Shown: positions 17,047 through 25,426 of the stretch, one piece after another
Numbering within the stretch: the stretch's first letter is position 1
Layout: each line of letters starts with the position of its first letter
Origin: an uncultured Pirellulales bacterium
Lineage (GTDB): Bacteria > Planctomycetota > Planctomycetia > Pirellulales > Thermoguttaceae
DNA: 64,000 nucleotides
Assembly: GCA_938015445.1 (NCBI GenBank)
Contig: CALLPE010000038.1
Location: forward strand, 124,001-188,000
Direction: 5' to 3'
The notes under the pieces: model-generated
Seen by the model: only the letters and a program-made list of their open reading frames with translations
Database searches by the model: none
Told to the model about the DNA's origin: nothing
Made by a program: the position numbers and the translations under genes

Positions 17047-18507
17047 TCACTGCAAAATCTCGAAGTCGTCTATCAGCACTCGGGCGCTTGTGCCGCCCCT
17101 GTAGGTCAGTTTGAAATTGTCCAGCACGTCGGCTTCCAAGCTGGGACCGGTGCGGTCCCAGCCTACTCGGGCTTCGATCGCCCGGAAGGTCACCTCGCGC
17201 CACTGATTTTTCTTCAAGCTGCCGAGGTGATAGCGGCAATTGTCTTTGTGGTTCTTGGACCAGATGAGCACTTGCACATCGTCCACGTCCTCTAACGCTT
17301 TGAGCTGGAAGCGGATAGTGGTCGATTCTTCCACCGGCACGGAAAAGGCGTTCCAGATCGATGTTCCATCCGGAGGGAAAGCCAGTGCCTTCGAGCCGTC
17401 CACACCGCCGTCGACCACTTCGCCCCCCTTGAAGTTCCCTGCGCCGTTTTCGAAGCGCTGGCTGAAAACCACCTTGCCCGGCCGAGCGACCGACAATTCC
17501 TTGGTCAACAGCGCGCTGCGGGAAGGAACCGCTTTCTTCTTCCCGGAGGCCGGCTTGCCGAACACCGGTCCGACGTACTCCGTGGCCACTACGATGTCGT
17601 CGAACCATACTTCCATTACGCGGCTTTGGGGATTGGGGTCTTTGTTATGTCGGGCGGGTTGATCGGTGTTGTAATACAGCAGCCAAAAGCTATTGATCTT
17701 CAGCTTGTCGGTAGTGCGCCAACGGAAACCAGTGAACCGCCCGTACAGCTCGCCGTCCACCCAGAACGCCTGTTCGCCATCGGCTTTGTCCGGGCTGGAG
17801 TTGGCTTTGAGCATGGCTTCCACGCAGTACCAGCGGCCGGGGACGATCGGCTCCTGCTTGCCGTCGAAGGTCGTTCCCCATTTCGTCTTCATCTCGTGCC
17901 AGTAAGTGTAGAAGTTCCACACCCCTGGCGGCGGAAACTTTCCCCACCGGCCCGTCGGCTCGATGCCCGTGGAAAACTTCATGTCGCCCGCCGGACGCTC
18001 CCCCGCTCCGCCCTTGGGCCACGGCTCCGGCGTGCGATCGGCTACCAAGTGCACGAAATGGTGGATGTAACCGGTCTTCTCGTGGAACTTGACGTAGAAG
18101 CGGGCGTACATCACATCCACATTCCTGGTGTGAGTGAACAGGTGCCCGTTATCCACGATCCGTATCGAACGGTTGCCCGGCGAGCTGTTGTGGATGTCTT
18201 CGGAAAAGCTGAAATTCTCTACTTTGCTGATGTTGCCCCAGCGCGCGCCGATTTCGGCGATAGTGCCGGTCTCGAAGTCATCGACGAACAGCACGCGGGG
18301 ATCGCGTTCTATGCCCTCGTCTCCGGGATAAAGCGATGCCAGACCGCCTTTCTCCGGCCCAGGCGCCGGCAGCGAAGCTTGAGGTGGCAAGCCGGAGCGG
18401 GCAGGCGTTCGCGCCGCCTCGGCGGCCGAAACCGCATCGGCCCCGACATGCGTCATCACACAGCAAACAACAATCACCACCAGTGCAATTGTGGGCAAGC
18501 CGTGCAT
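17047..18507 (-). CDS. Secreted two-domain jelly-roll protein, possible polysaccharide lyase or binding protein
   Basis: A 486-residue exported protein. The start at 18507 is supported by AGGAG eight bases upstream and by a signal peptide (hydrophobic TIALVVIVVCCVM) after it. Residues about 85-325 form a concanavalin-like domain, seen in VLFVDDFETGTIAEIGARWG, the middle strand VMYARFYVKFHEKTGY and VMEVWFDDIVVATEY. This arrangement is like polysaccharide lyases of the PL14/PL20 sort. Residues about 350-486 form a second beta-sandwich ending VLIDDFEILQ, like a carbohydrate-binding module. I cannot name catalytic residues. It lies upstream of the PL11 lyase on the same strand, 164 bases apart, and is probably co-regulated with it. 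Confidence 0.7.
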   Translation of the reverse strand: MHGLPTIALVVIVVCCVMTHVGADAVSAAEAARTPARSGLPPQASLPAPGPEKGGLASLYPGDEGIERDPRVLFVDDFETGTIAEIGARWGNISKVENFSFSEDIHNSSPGNRSIRIVDNGHLFTHTRNVDVMYARFYVKFHEKTGYIHHFVHLVADRTPEPWPKGGAGERPAGDMKFSTGIEPTGRWGKFPPPGVWNFYTYWHEMKTKWGTTFDGKQEPIVPGRWYCVEAMLKANSSPDKADGEQAFWVDGELYGRFTGFRWRTTDKLKINSFWLLYYNTDQPARHNKDPNPQSRVMEVWFDDIVVATEYVGPVFGKPASGKKKAVPSRSALLTKELSVARPGKVVFSQRFENGAGNFKGGEVVDGGVDGSKALAFPPDGTSIWNAFSVPVEESTTIRFQLKALEDVDDVQVLIWSKNHKDNCRYHLGSLKKNQWREVTFRAIEARVGWDRTGPSLEADVLDNFKLTYRGGTSARVLIDDFEILQ

Positions 18508-18694
18508 TGTGCTTCTCCTGATGTCTGATGCCACACAGGCGACCGGACTTGTTCAAACATTGGTCGGGACGTTGCAGGACGGAGTAAGATACGCGGGATA
18601 TACCGGACTGACTGAAAATCACAGGACAGACTGAGACCGGCAATTGGTTGGGCGGAAGCTCGGGGTGGGAACTATCGTTCTATTACCTGCTAGG

Positions 18695-18767
18695 ATCGAT
18701 GCGGATGGAACTGCCTGGTTAAATCGGTGCGCATGGAACTACCTGGTTGGATCAATGCGGATGGAAC
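18695..18767. repeat. 28-bp tandem repeat array spanning the cvpA-like stop codon
   Basis: Units 18695-18722, 18723-18750 and a partial third at 18751-18767. The third unit codes for the last residues of the cvpA-like product, and the TAG (18739-18741) lies in the second unit. The array therefore extends a coding end past its stop. Confidence 0.7.
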
Positions 18768-19377
18768 GGGTTCCGGGGCGAGCCATGTGGGCTTCCAGTT
18801 GCGATCGCCGCGTCGCGTATTTTAGCATGAACTCGCCTTTGGGGTCGAATACGTATTTCTCCTGTTTCCATTCTTGTTCCGTAGCCGAGCGGCAGTACGC
18901 CCCCTGCGACAGCTTCTGCACGAAGCCCAGCCACATATAGTCCGGCGCCAGACCGCCTTTGGGGGAACTTTCCACGCGAAAAGAACCGCCCAGTGCGTCC
19001 CGCGGAAACGGTGCCAGATGCATGCTGGTGGTCACCAGACACACCATTACCCATCCTATCAGTACCGAAAGAATACCGCTGCCGATCCGATCGGCGATCT
19101 TCAAGAAGCGCACCCGCACGCGCGATAGTCCCATGCCGGCCCCTTGCAGCAGCAGAAACACCATCACAAACACTAGCCAAAAGGCCAGAAAGTCCATGGC
19201 GAATGTGTATGAAGGGGCAAGGTTTTCCAGGGCTTTAGCTGTCGGCTCGAAGTAGTTGACGGCCATTATTCCGGCCAGCACTGCGCAAATCAATCGCAAG
19301 GCGTTGCTCCACATGCCTTCGGCGTAGCAAAAACCGACACAAAACGCAAAAACCGCCAGAAGGATCAGCGTAAACAT
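18739..19377 (-). CDS. CvpA-family membrane protein
   Basis: A 212-residue inner-membrane protein with four hydrophobic segments (about 3-20, 26-45, 60-85, 100-125), then a soluble tail of about 85 residues. This matches the CvpA family (colicin V production), whose members act in envelope stress and, in some bacteria, bile or antimicrobial resistance; the biochemical role is uncertain. The ATG at 19377 is preferred (GAAAGAG about 11 bases upstream) over an in-frame TTG at 19386. It lies 116 bases downstream of the GspE-like gene on the same strand and may belong to its transcript. The last codons are part of a 28-bp tandem array. Confidence 0.75.
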   Translation of the reverse strand: MFTLILLAVFAFCVGFCYAEGMWSNALRLICAVLAGIMAVNYFEPTAKALENLAPSYTFAMDFLAFWLVFVMVFLLLQGAGMGLSRVRVRFLKIADRIGSGILSVLIGWVMVCLVTTSMHLAPFPRDALGGSFRVESSPKGGLAPDYMWLGFVQKLSQGAYCRSATEQEWKQEKYVFDPKGEFMLKYATRRSQLEAHMARPGTRSIRIDPTR

Positions 19378-19493
19378 GGGCAGCAAACTCTTTCAACTTT
19401 CTCGATCGTGTGTGATAAATCGGTCGCCAGGGCTTCTTTTGGCGCGATGTTATTTGCCGCTGCTGGCAAACTTCCGCAAAATATCTTCGCTGC

Positions 19494-21461
19494 TTACTGC
19501 TTCAACACCCGCATCAGCTCCTGCAAGGAAGTCACCCCTTTGGCCACCAGGAGTATGCCTTCCTCCTGAATAGTTCTCATTCCGTCCTTCCGGGCTGCTG
19601 CCCGAAGCAAGTCCAACTTCGGCGAGCTGGCCAAAACTTTCCGGGTGTTTTCGCCGAGGATCAACAGCTCGAAGATGGCGGTGCGGCCGAAGTAACCGAT
19701 GTCGCCGCATTGCTGGCAGGGCTTGCGTTTCTCGCCCGGCTGCGGCTGCGGAGGCCGATAAAACGCTTCCACCCGGCCCGGCGGGATGCCCAGTTGTTTG
19801 AGCTGCTCGGGCGGGGGAGCGTAGGCCTGTTTACAGGCGTCGCACAACTTGCGGATCAAACGCTGGTACAACACCGCCACCGTCGTGCGCGCTAGGTCCT
19901 TGGGCGGCACACCCAGGGAAGCCACTCGTAACAGGGCTTCGGCGGCGTCTTTGGCCCGTACGGAAGTCAGCACGAGTTTTTGGGCAGCCACTTCACGGCA
20001 TACCATCATGGCGCTTTCGGCGTTGACCAGGTCGCGGACAACCACCACGTTCGGATCGGTGCGGAGCACGCGCGGCAGCACAGTGGCCGGCGATTCGCCG
20101 CCGGCGGTTTTGTAGGTCGTCACCGGGACGTTCTCTACCTCCTCGTACCGATTGGCTTCGTCCTCTACGGCGGCGAACTCTCGCATCAGTCGGTCGGTGT
20201 TGCGCAGCGCTACAGTGAATGTGGTGTGTAGTCCGCCGTCAGGCAGGGCCGAGAATATGATCAGTCCTTTTTCGCTTTCCAACAGCTTCAGGAACTGCTC
20301 TTGCATCTTTGGGCGCATGCCCAGTGCTTCAAGGTTCTCGAAGCGGGTCTGCGGTTCCTCGAACTGGACGATGACCCGCTCGCCCCCTTGAACACCCTGG
20401 CACGTCAGCGTGGCTGCCAGCGGTTTTCCCTGTACAGCGGCCGAGAACTTACCGTGCTGTCGGCTTTGCCGGTCTTTGGGGTTCAGGCCGCAAAGGATTT
20501 TCAGATTCTGTAGTGCAAGTTCGGCCTTTTGCTGCTCGACCGACTGTTGGTCCAGCCACACTCCGTCCACCATGTAACGCAGCGCCACAGCTTGCTGCGT
20601 AAACTCTAGATGGACGGCCGCGGCCCGCTTCGCGCAACCGGCATAGAGGATTTCGCGCGCCGCCAGATGCCCTGCTGCTTGCCGGGCGGAGATCAGCCGC
20701 ACATTTTCGTCGCGCGGCGTGGGACCACCGCGGGGCAACAACACCAGCGGCGGGCCAGTCTCGTGCGGCGACTTCTTCTCCCGCCCCAACAACTTCAGGA
20801 ACCGCAGACTAAGCTGTTCTTCTACCCGCTCGTAGAAGCGGGGCATGGCCAGCACCGACCCCACCGGCAATACCATGTACAATACGCCCGGCAACTCGTA
20901 TCCCGAGACGGATATCGCCACCCAGTTTAGCGCCAGCGCGGCCAGGAAAATCGCGGCGAATATACCATCGGCAGCCAGCAGACCGAGAAGGTTCGAGAGG
21001 CTTTCCAGCGACTCATCCGGGCGTTCTGCGGCGTAGCGCTTACGGTGCAGCAGAAAATACGCCGCTAGCGGTCCTGCGTAGGCGCACAGCAAGAGGACGA
21101 AACCCACGACGAACCACGGCAGCAGCCACAGCAGCACCATCGCCGCAAAAAACGGGCCGAAGACCAAGGGATTCCAGCGCACGTAGTCGGCCTTGAGTTC
21201 GGCTATATCGCGGCTGATCCAATCGGTGGTTCGCACCCACAGCAGGAAAACCACTATTGAAAGCACCACCTTGGTCAAGCTCAGATATTCGCCGGGGCCG
21301 CGCCAGTTCTTCCCTTCCAACGGCAGTGCGGGCCAGCGATCGGCATCGGCGGCCAGGACTACGCCAGGCATCAACCACACGCCTGCCAGCAGCACCACAA
21401 GCAGCGCTTCCCCGATCGACTTACCCAGACAACCAAGCCAGGCTGAACCATGCTTGCACAT
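19494..21461 (-). CDS. Membrane-anchored GspE/PilB-like pseudo-ATPase
   Basis: A 655-residue protein. Residues about 1-220 are membrane helices, which normal GspE/PilB motors lack. Residues about 245-655 follow the type II secretion / type IV pilus ATPase fold. The key motifs are changed. The Walker A GPTGSGKTT position reads LPDGGLHTTF (about 402-411), without the invariant Lys. The Walker B segment reads DPNVVVVRDL (about 465-474), where GE is expected. The C-terminal zinc cysteines are kept (CDAC about 537, CQQC about 580). It has probably lost ATP hydrolysis and acts as a structural or regulatory partner of PilT. Its ATG overlaps the pilT stop (TGATG), so translation is coupled. No in-frame stop or frameshift is seen. 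Confidence 0.8.
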   Translation of the reverse strand: MCKHGSAWLGCLGKSIGEALLVVLLAGVWLMPGVVLAADADRWPALPLEGKNWRGPGEYLSLTKVVLSIVVFLLWVRTTDWISRDIAELKADYVRWNPLVFGPFFAAMVLLWLLPWFVVGFVLLLCAYAGPLAAYFLLHRKRYAAERPDESLESLSNLLGLLAADGIFAAIFLAALALNWVAISVSGYELPGVLYMVLPVGSVLAMPRFYERVEEQLSLRFLKLLGREKKSPHETGPPLVLLPRGGPTPRDENVRLISARQAAGHLAAREILYAGCAKRAAAVHLEFTQQAVALRYMVDGVWLDQQSVEQQKAELALQNLKILCGLNPKDRQSRQHGKFSAAVQGKPLAATLTCQGVQGGERVIVQFEEPQTRFENLEALGMRPKMQEQFLKLLESEKGLIIFSALPDGGLHTTFTVALRNTDRLMREFAAVEDEANRYEEVENVPVTTYKTAGGESPATVLPRVLRTDPNVVVVRDLVNAESAMMVCREVAAQKLVLTSVRAKDAAEALLRVASLGVPPKDLARTTVAVLYQRLIRKLCDACKQAYAPPPEQLKQLGIPPGRVEAFYRPPQPQPGEKRKPCQQCGDIGYFGRTAIFELLILGENTRKVLASSPKLDLLRAAARKDGMRTIQEEGILLVAKGVTSLQELMRVLKQ

Positions 21462-22618
21462 CAGAGGATTCCCGACTCGCGTAACTCGATACCCTTCAGC
21501 GCCATCTTCAAAGCCTCGCGATTGGGAGCATACTCGAAGGCCGTTGCCCGATCAATCATCTCTCGCTCCACCAGGTCCTTCAAGCTCATGGTGAAGTCTT
21601 GCATTCCCTCTTCGCGGCCGATGCGGATGGCGTCCGGCAATTTGTCGTCGTTCTCCTCAAGGATCAATTTGCGCACGGTGGGATTGAAAATCATGATTTC
21701 CACCGCCGGCACGCGCCCCACGCCCGGCTTTATCGAAGGCAGCAGCTTTTGGGCCACAATGGCTTTCATGTTGAAGGCCATGGCACTGCGGATCGAAGCG
21801 TGCATCGCCTGGGGAAACAGGTCCAAAATGCGTCCGATGGTGCTGGCCGCACTGGAGGCATGGATGGTGCCGAACACCAGATGTCCCGTCTCGGCCGCTT
21901 GCATAGCCGTCTCGAAGGTTTCCCGATCGCGCATTTCGCCCAGCAAAATAACGTCCGGGTCTTCGCGCACCGCGTGTTTCATGCCTACCGCGAAATCGCG
22001 CACATCCATGCCGATCTCGCGCTGGTTGATCAGGCATTTGTCTTCAGTGAACACGAACTCGATCGGGTCTTCCAACGTGAGCACGTGTTTGCGGTAGTGA
22101 TGGTTTATCCAATCGAGCATGGCGGCGATGGTCGTACTCTTGCCGGAACCGGTCACTCCGGCCAGCAGGATCATGCCCTGCGAAAAAGTACACAGGTTAG
22201 CCAGTGCCTCGGGCAGATTGAGCGTCTTGAAATCGGGGATGACATTGTTGACTTTCCGGGCCACCAGTCCCACCTGCCCCATTTGCTGGAACACGTTCAC
22301 GCGAAAGCGCCACCGGCGCCCGTCGATTTCCAGGATATGAGCGAAATCGACACCGCCTTCGTCCTCGAAGATACGGCGGCGGCGCTGCTGGCAATCCACT
22401 AGCGGCATCACCAGTCGGCTCATTTCTTCGGCGTCCAGCGGCCCGCGGTTCAGCGCCCGCAGCGCACCGTTGACCCTGACGTACGGCGGGCAGCCGACCT
22501 TCAGATGCAGGTCGCTGCCTTCCAGCTTCACCAAAGCCCGGAATAGCTTGTCGATCTCAAGCTCTTTGGAGTTTGCGGAGAATTGCTGTTGAATGTCGTC
22601 GGCCATATCCGTGCTCAA
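21461..22618 (-). CDS. pilT: Twitching-motility ATPase PilT
   Basis: A 385-residue hexameric ATPase that powers type IV pilus retraction. Walker A GVTGSGKSTTIAA is at about 149-161, the Asp box includes EDPIEFVF, Walker B DPDVILLGEMRD is at about 218-229, and the His box is around ETGHLVFGTIHASSA. The N-terminal PAS-like domain carries GSDLHLKVG. The motor looks complete, in contrast to the coupled GspE-like gene. GAGGGG lies close before a TTG at 22618, so that start is used; an ATG at 22606 is the alternative, with a weaker site. No other pilus genes are in the window. Two identical 24-bp units lie 78-125 bases upstream. Confidence 0.95.
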   Translation of the reverse strand: MSTDMADDIQQQFSANSKELEIDKLFRALVKLEGSDLHLKVGCPPYVRVNGALRALNRGPLDAEEMSRLVMPLVDCQQRRRRIFEDEGGVDFAHILEIDGRRWRFRVNVFQQMGQVGLVARKVNNVIPDFKTLNLPEALANLCTFSQGMILLAGVTGSGKSTTIAAMLDWINHHYRKHVLTLEDPIEFVFTEDKCLINQREIGMDVRDFAVGMKHAVREDPDVILLGEMRDRETFETAMQAAETGHLVFGTIHASSAASTIGRILDLFPQAMHASIRSAMAFNMKAIVAQKLLPSIKPGVGRVPAVEIMIFNPTVRKLILEENDDKLPDAIRIGREEGMQDFTMSLKDLVEREMIDRATAFEYAPNREALKMALKGIELRESGIL

Positions 22619-22695
22619 AATCGCCCCTCAGTAACCTCGGTAAACCGACAGCCGAAAATCCCATTTCTGCCGATGCAATCGCCGGCGACGCACCG

Positions 22696-22743
22696 TGCAT
22701 ATCGGACCGACGCTACGAATGCATATCGGACCGACGCTACGAA
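22696..22743. repeat. Exact tandem duplication of a 24-bp unit
   Basis: Units 22696-22719 and 22720-22743 are identical. They lie between hisF and pilT, upstream of pilT. This is one of several tandem duplications in the window with a 24-bp unit. Confidence 0.85.
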
Positions 22744-22808
22744 TCTGTGCCCCGTGTGCAACTTTCTCGTGCTGCTTTTTCCCACGGCCCGGCGTGCAAC
22801 CTGCCGGA

Positions 22809-23576
22809 TTAAAGCCGCACGGGCACGCCGCGCTGCCGCATGATGCGTTTTGTTTCAGCGATGCTATACTGGCCGAAATGGAAGATGCTGGCCGCCAGCA
22901 CCGCGTCGGCCCCGCCGATAAGTATGGCGTCGGCCAGATGGTCCGGGCAACCTGCCCCCCCGCTGGCTACCACCGGGATATTGACCGCTGCCGTAACCGC
23001 TTTGAGCATCGGCAGATCGTAACCGGCGGTTGTGCCGTCGGCGTCCATAGAGGTAAGTATAATCTCGCCGGCCCCAAGTTGCTCTACCCGGCGGGCCCAC
23101 TGCACTGCCTCCAGCCCGGTGGGCACCCGACCGCCGTCGATGTGCACCTCCCACACCTCTTGGCCATCGCGGTACACCCGTTTCGGGTCGATATTGACCA
23201 CGATGCACTGGCTGCCGAAGCGTCGGGCGGCGGCGGCCACGAAGTCGGGGTTGCGGCAGGCGGCCGAGTTGATCGACACCTTGTCGGCTCCGGCCGCCAG
23301 TAGCATCCGGATGTCCTCCAGGGTGCGCACCCCGCCCCCTACAGTCAACGGCATGAAAACCACTTCCGCCGTGCGGCGCACCACGTCCAGCAGTATGTGG
23401 CGCTTTTGGTGGCTGGCGCTGATGTCCAGAAACACCAGTTCGTCGGCGCCTTCCTGTTCGTATCGGGCGGCAACTTCGACCGGATCGCCGGCGTCGCGCA
23501 GATTGACGAAGTTGGTCCCCTTGACCACCCGCCCGCAATCAACGTCCAAACACGGTATCACCCGCTTGGTGAACAT
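22809..23576 (-). CDS. hisF: Imidazole glycerol phosphate synthase cyclase subunit HisF
   Basis: A 255-residue (beta/alpha)8 barrel that with HisH converts PRFAR and ammonia to IGP and AICAR in histidine synthesis. The two catalytic aspartates are in the expected places: [12 protein letters not shown] (Asp at residue 11) and [12 protein letters not shown] (Asp at about 131). The phosphate-binding loops VGGGVRT and ASGGAG are present. ATG at 23576 has GGAG in the right place; the longer open frame to 23633 adds 19 residues with no HisF similarity. It stands alone, with no other his genes in view, which is usual where his genes are scattered. Confidence 0.97.
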   Translation of the reverse strand: MFTKRVIPCLDVDCGRVVKGTNFVNLRDAGDPVEVAARYEQEGADELVFLDISASHQKRHILLDVVRRTAEVVFMPLTVGGGVRTLEDIRMLLAAGADKVSINSAACRNPDFVAAAARRFGSQCIVVNIDPKRVYRDGQEVWEVHIDGGRVPTGLEAVQWARRVEQLGAGEIILTSMDADGTTAGYDLPMLKAVTAAVNIPVVASGGAGCPDHLADAILIGGADAVLAASIFHFGQYSIAETKRIMRQRGVPVRL

Positions 23577-23976
23577 CGCTCCAACATCCGCAGCGCAAGA
23601 CCAGCGCCAAGACACCACGGCACAAAAGGTCAAAATAAGCCGTCAGCGATTTGGCGGCTGTAGCTCTATCACCAATTGTGCGCCTATGTTGATTGTAGGC
23701 GAAGGACTTAGACGCTGCCACGGCCACTCCTTGGTGCGGATAACCCCGTTCTGTCGATTAGCCCAGGTGCCGCAGTGGGAATGGTAAAACGGGCGGCTTG
23801 GCTGTCTATGAATAGTGCGGCGGGATGTACGCCTAGCGCTGCTGACCGGGATCGACTTCTTCGCACGCCGGCGGCAGCCGACCGCCGCGCGGTACTGGTT
23901 AGCCAATTTCAAGTGTTTGCAGCGACTGCAAGCCGACCTCGGCCGACACGCGCACGGCCTTCTTGCCGGCGCCCGG
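23577..23976. other. Intergenic region, no gene seen
   Basis: About 400 bases between hisF and the HsdR_N-DUF5655 gene, both on the minus strand. Several short frames exist on both strands, but none has a plausible start site or recognisable product. I see no hairpin followed by a T-run. Confidence 0.5.
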
Positions 23977-25143
23977 TTACTGACTGCCGGCTGCCGCTTT
24001 GACCGCCTCGAACGATTGGCGGATCAATGCGGCCGCTGCATCCAACTCTGTCTGGTTGCTGATGCGCAACTCCACATCGCCAATGCCGTGATGGCCTACG
24101 TTACTAACATCGCGGGCAAACGCCGGCGGGCTGTCGAGTTGGTTATACTTCAGGCGGAGCCACACTCTTACGCCACTTGCCCACACAGCTATGGTGCAAA
24201 AACAGCGATTTTCCAGTTCGTAGCTGATGTATTTGGCGCAGAACCGCCGCACCACCGCTGAGCGGGCAAGCGACATGCATAGTCTGTCAATTTCCCGATA
24301 AAGCGCGACGACCTCCGCTGGCTTGCCGGACGTGTGATGCTCCTCGGTGTAAGGGCTGGGGATCGCTTTGGATCGTTTTGGCCCGGTCGTGCCGGCAGGG
24401 CGGCTTCGAGATTTGCGTACCTGGCTTGCTTCCGAAAACTGGGTCGGGTCCGGTGGTGCGGCAGAGTCGCCATAATCGAGGGCAATCCGCTGGAGACTCT
24501 GGGCGATTCGCCCGGGTACGAGCGCCTCGTCGCCAATTGTGTTGCGCAGCAGGTTCAACAGCGTCCTGGGCGGATTCAGCATCAATTCCCGCAGCGCTTT
24601 GCGGACTTTGCCGTCGGTGAATATCTTCTCGCCCAGCTCGTCGAGGGTACCGCGGGCCATCTGCTCGCGCGAAAGCCGCCATAGCGCCTCGGCAATCTGC
24701 TCGACGGCTATCGAGTCGGCTTCGGACGGGGCGATGTTCACTTCAAAGGCGAGCTTGTTTGGCGCCGGGCACTTCTCCATGGTGCGATACACCCGCCACA
24801 GCACTCCGTTGGTCAGAACGCACCAAGCGATTCCGTCGTTGGCCGCGTAGCCGACGACCTGCGTGACGGCCTTCACGTCGTCCAGCGAATCGCCCAGCGC
24901 TTTGGCCTCCACCAGCAGGACGGGCTTGTCGTTTAGCTTGAGGGCGTAATCGACCGACTTGCCGTCGACGGTGGGGTACTCCAACTGCACTTCGTCCGGG
25001 TCGCGCACGTCCCAGCCCAACGCTGCAAGCAGCGGGTCGATGACGATCACGCGCGTGGGGGTTTCCTTCAAACACTGTTGTTTCAACCCCGGCAACCGTT
25101 GCTGTAGGGACTGAATGGTGCGGATAAGCGCCTGCTTTTCCAC
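23977..25143 (-). CDS. HsdR N-terminal-type nuclease domain fused to DUF5655
   Basis: A 388-residue cytoplasmic protein. Residues about 15-165 match the type I restriction R-subunit N-terminal domain with a PD-(D/E)xK nuclease core: VDYAL then PVLLVEAKAL, giving the Asp and the ExK pair. Residues about 275-385 match DUF5655, with GHHGIGDVELRI and a final helix at IRQSFEAVKAA. There is no helicase motor, methylase or specificity gene nearby, so this is not a classical restriction system. COG3586-type proteins of this layout are widespread and uncharacterised. The start is GTG at 25143 with AAGGG upstream. Role could be DNA maintenance or defence; I cannot decide. Confidence 0.75.
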   Translation of the reverse strand: MEKQALIRTIQSLQQRLPGLKQQCLKETPTRVIVIDPLLAALGWDVRDPDEVQLEYPTVDGKSVDYALKLNDKPVLLVEAKALGDSLDDVKAVTQVVGYAANDGIAWCVLTNGVLWRVYRTMEKCPAPNKLAFEVNIAPSEADSIAVEQIAEALWRLSREQMARGTLDELGEKIFTDGKVRKALRELMLNPPRTLLNLLRNTIGDEALVPGRIAQSLQRIALDYGDSAAPPDPTQFSEASQVRKSRSRPAGTTGPKRSKAIPSPYTEEHHTSGKPAEVVALYREIDRLCMSLARSAVVRRFCAKYISYELENRCFCTIAVWASGVRVWLRLKYNQLDSPPAFARDVSNVGHHGIGDVELRISNQTELDAAAALIRQSFEAVKAAAGSQ

Positions 25144-25426
25144 GACTAAACCCTTGGCGTTTGGAAGGAAACTCTCATCTACCCATTTGAGCTACGGGTT
25201 AGAGTTTACGCGGCAACCCCCCATTGGGCAATCACCCATGGCAGCAAAACTGCCCCACTGTGGTGCCCAGCAGTGGGGAACCCGCCGGGCGACTGCCTTC
25301 CATCCTGACCACGTGCAACCGCTGCCAGTTGTATGGCATAATTGTCGGCGCGGTAAAGTTCGCGCGTTGCACTAGCTTGCTGCGTAGGCAAGCTGCTCGT
25401 CGATTCCGCAAGATTGGGAGACCGTG

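Noticed and set aside
16883..17608. Long N-terminal extension of the PL11 frame
   Set aside because: A signal peptide and GGAGG fix the start at 16882, and the upstream part overlaps the end of another real gene on the same strand.
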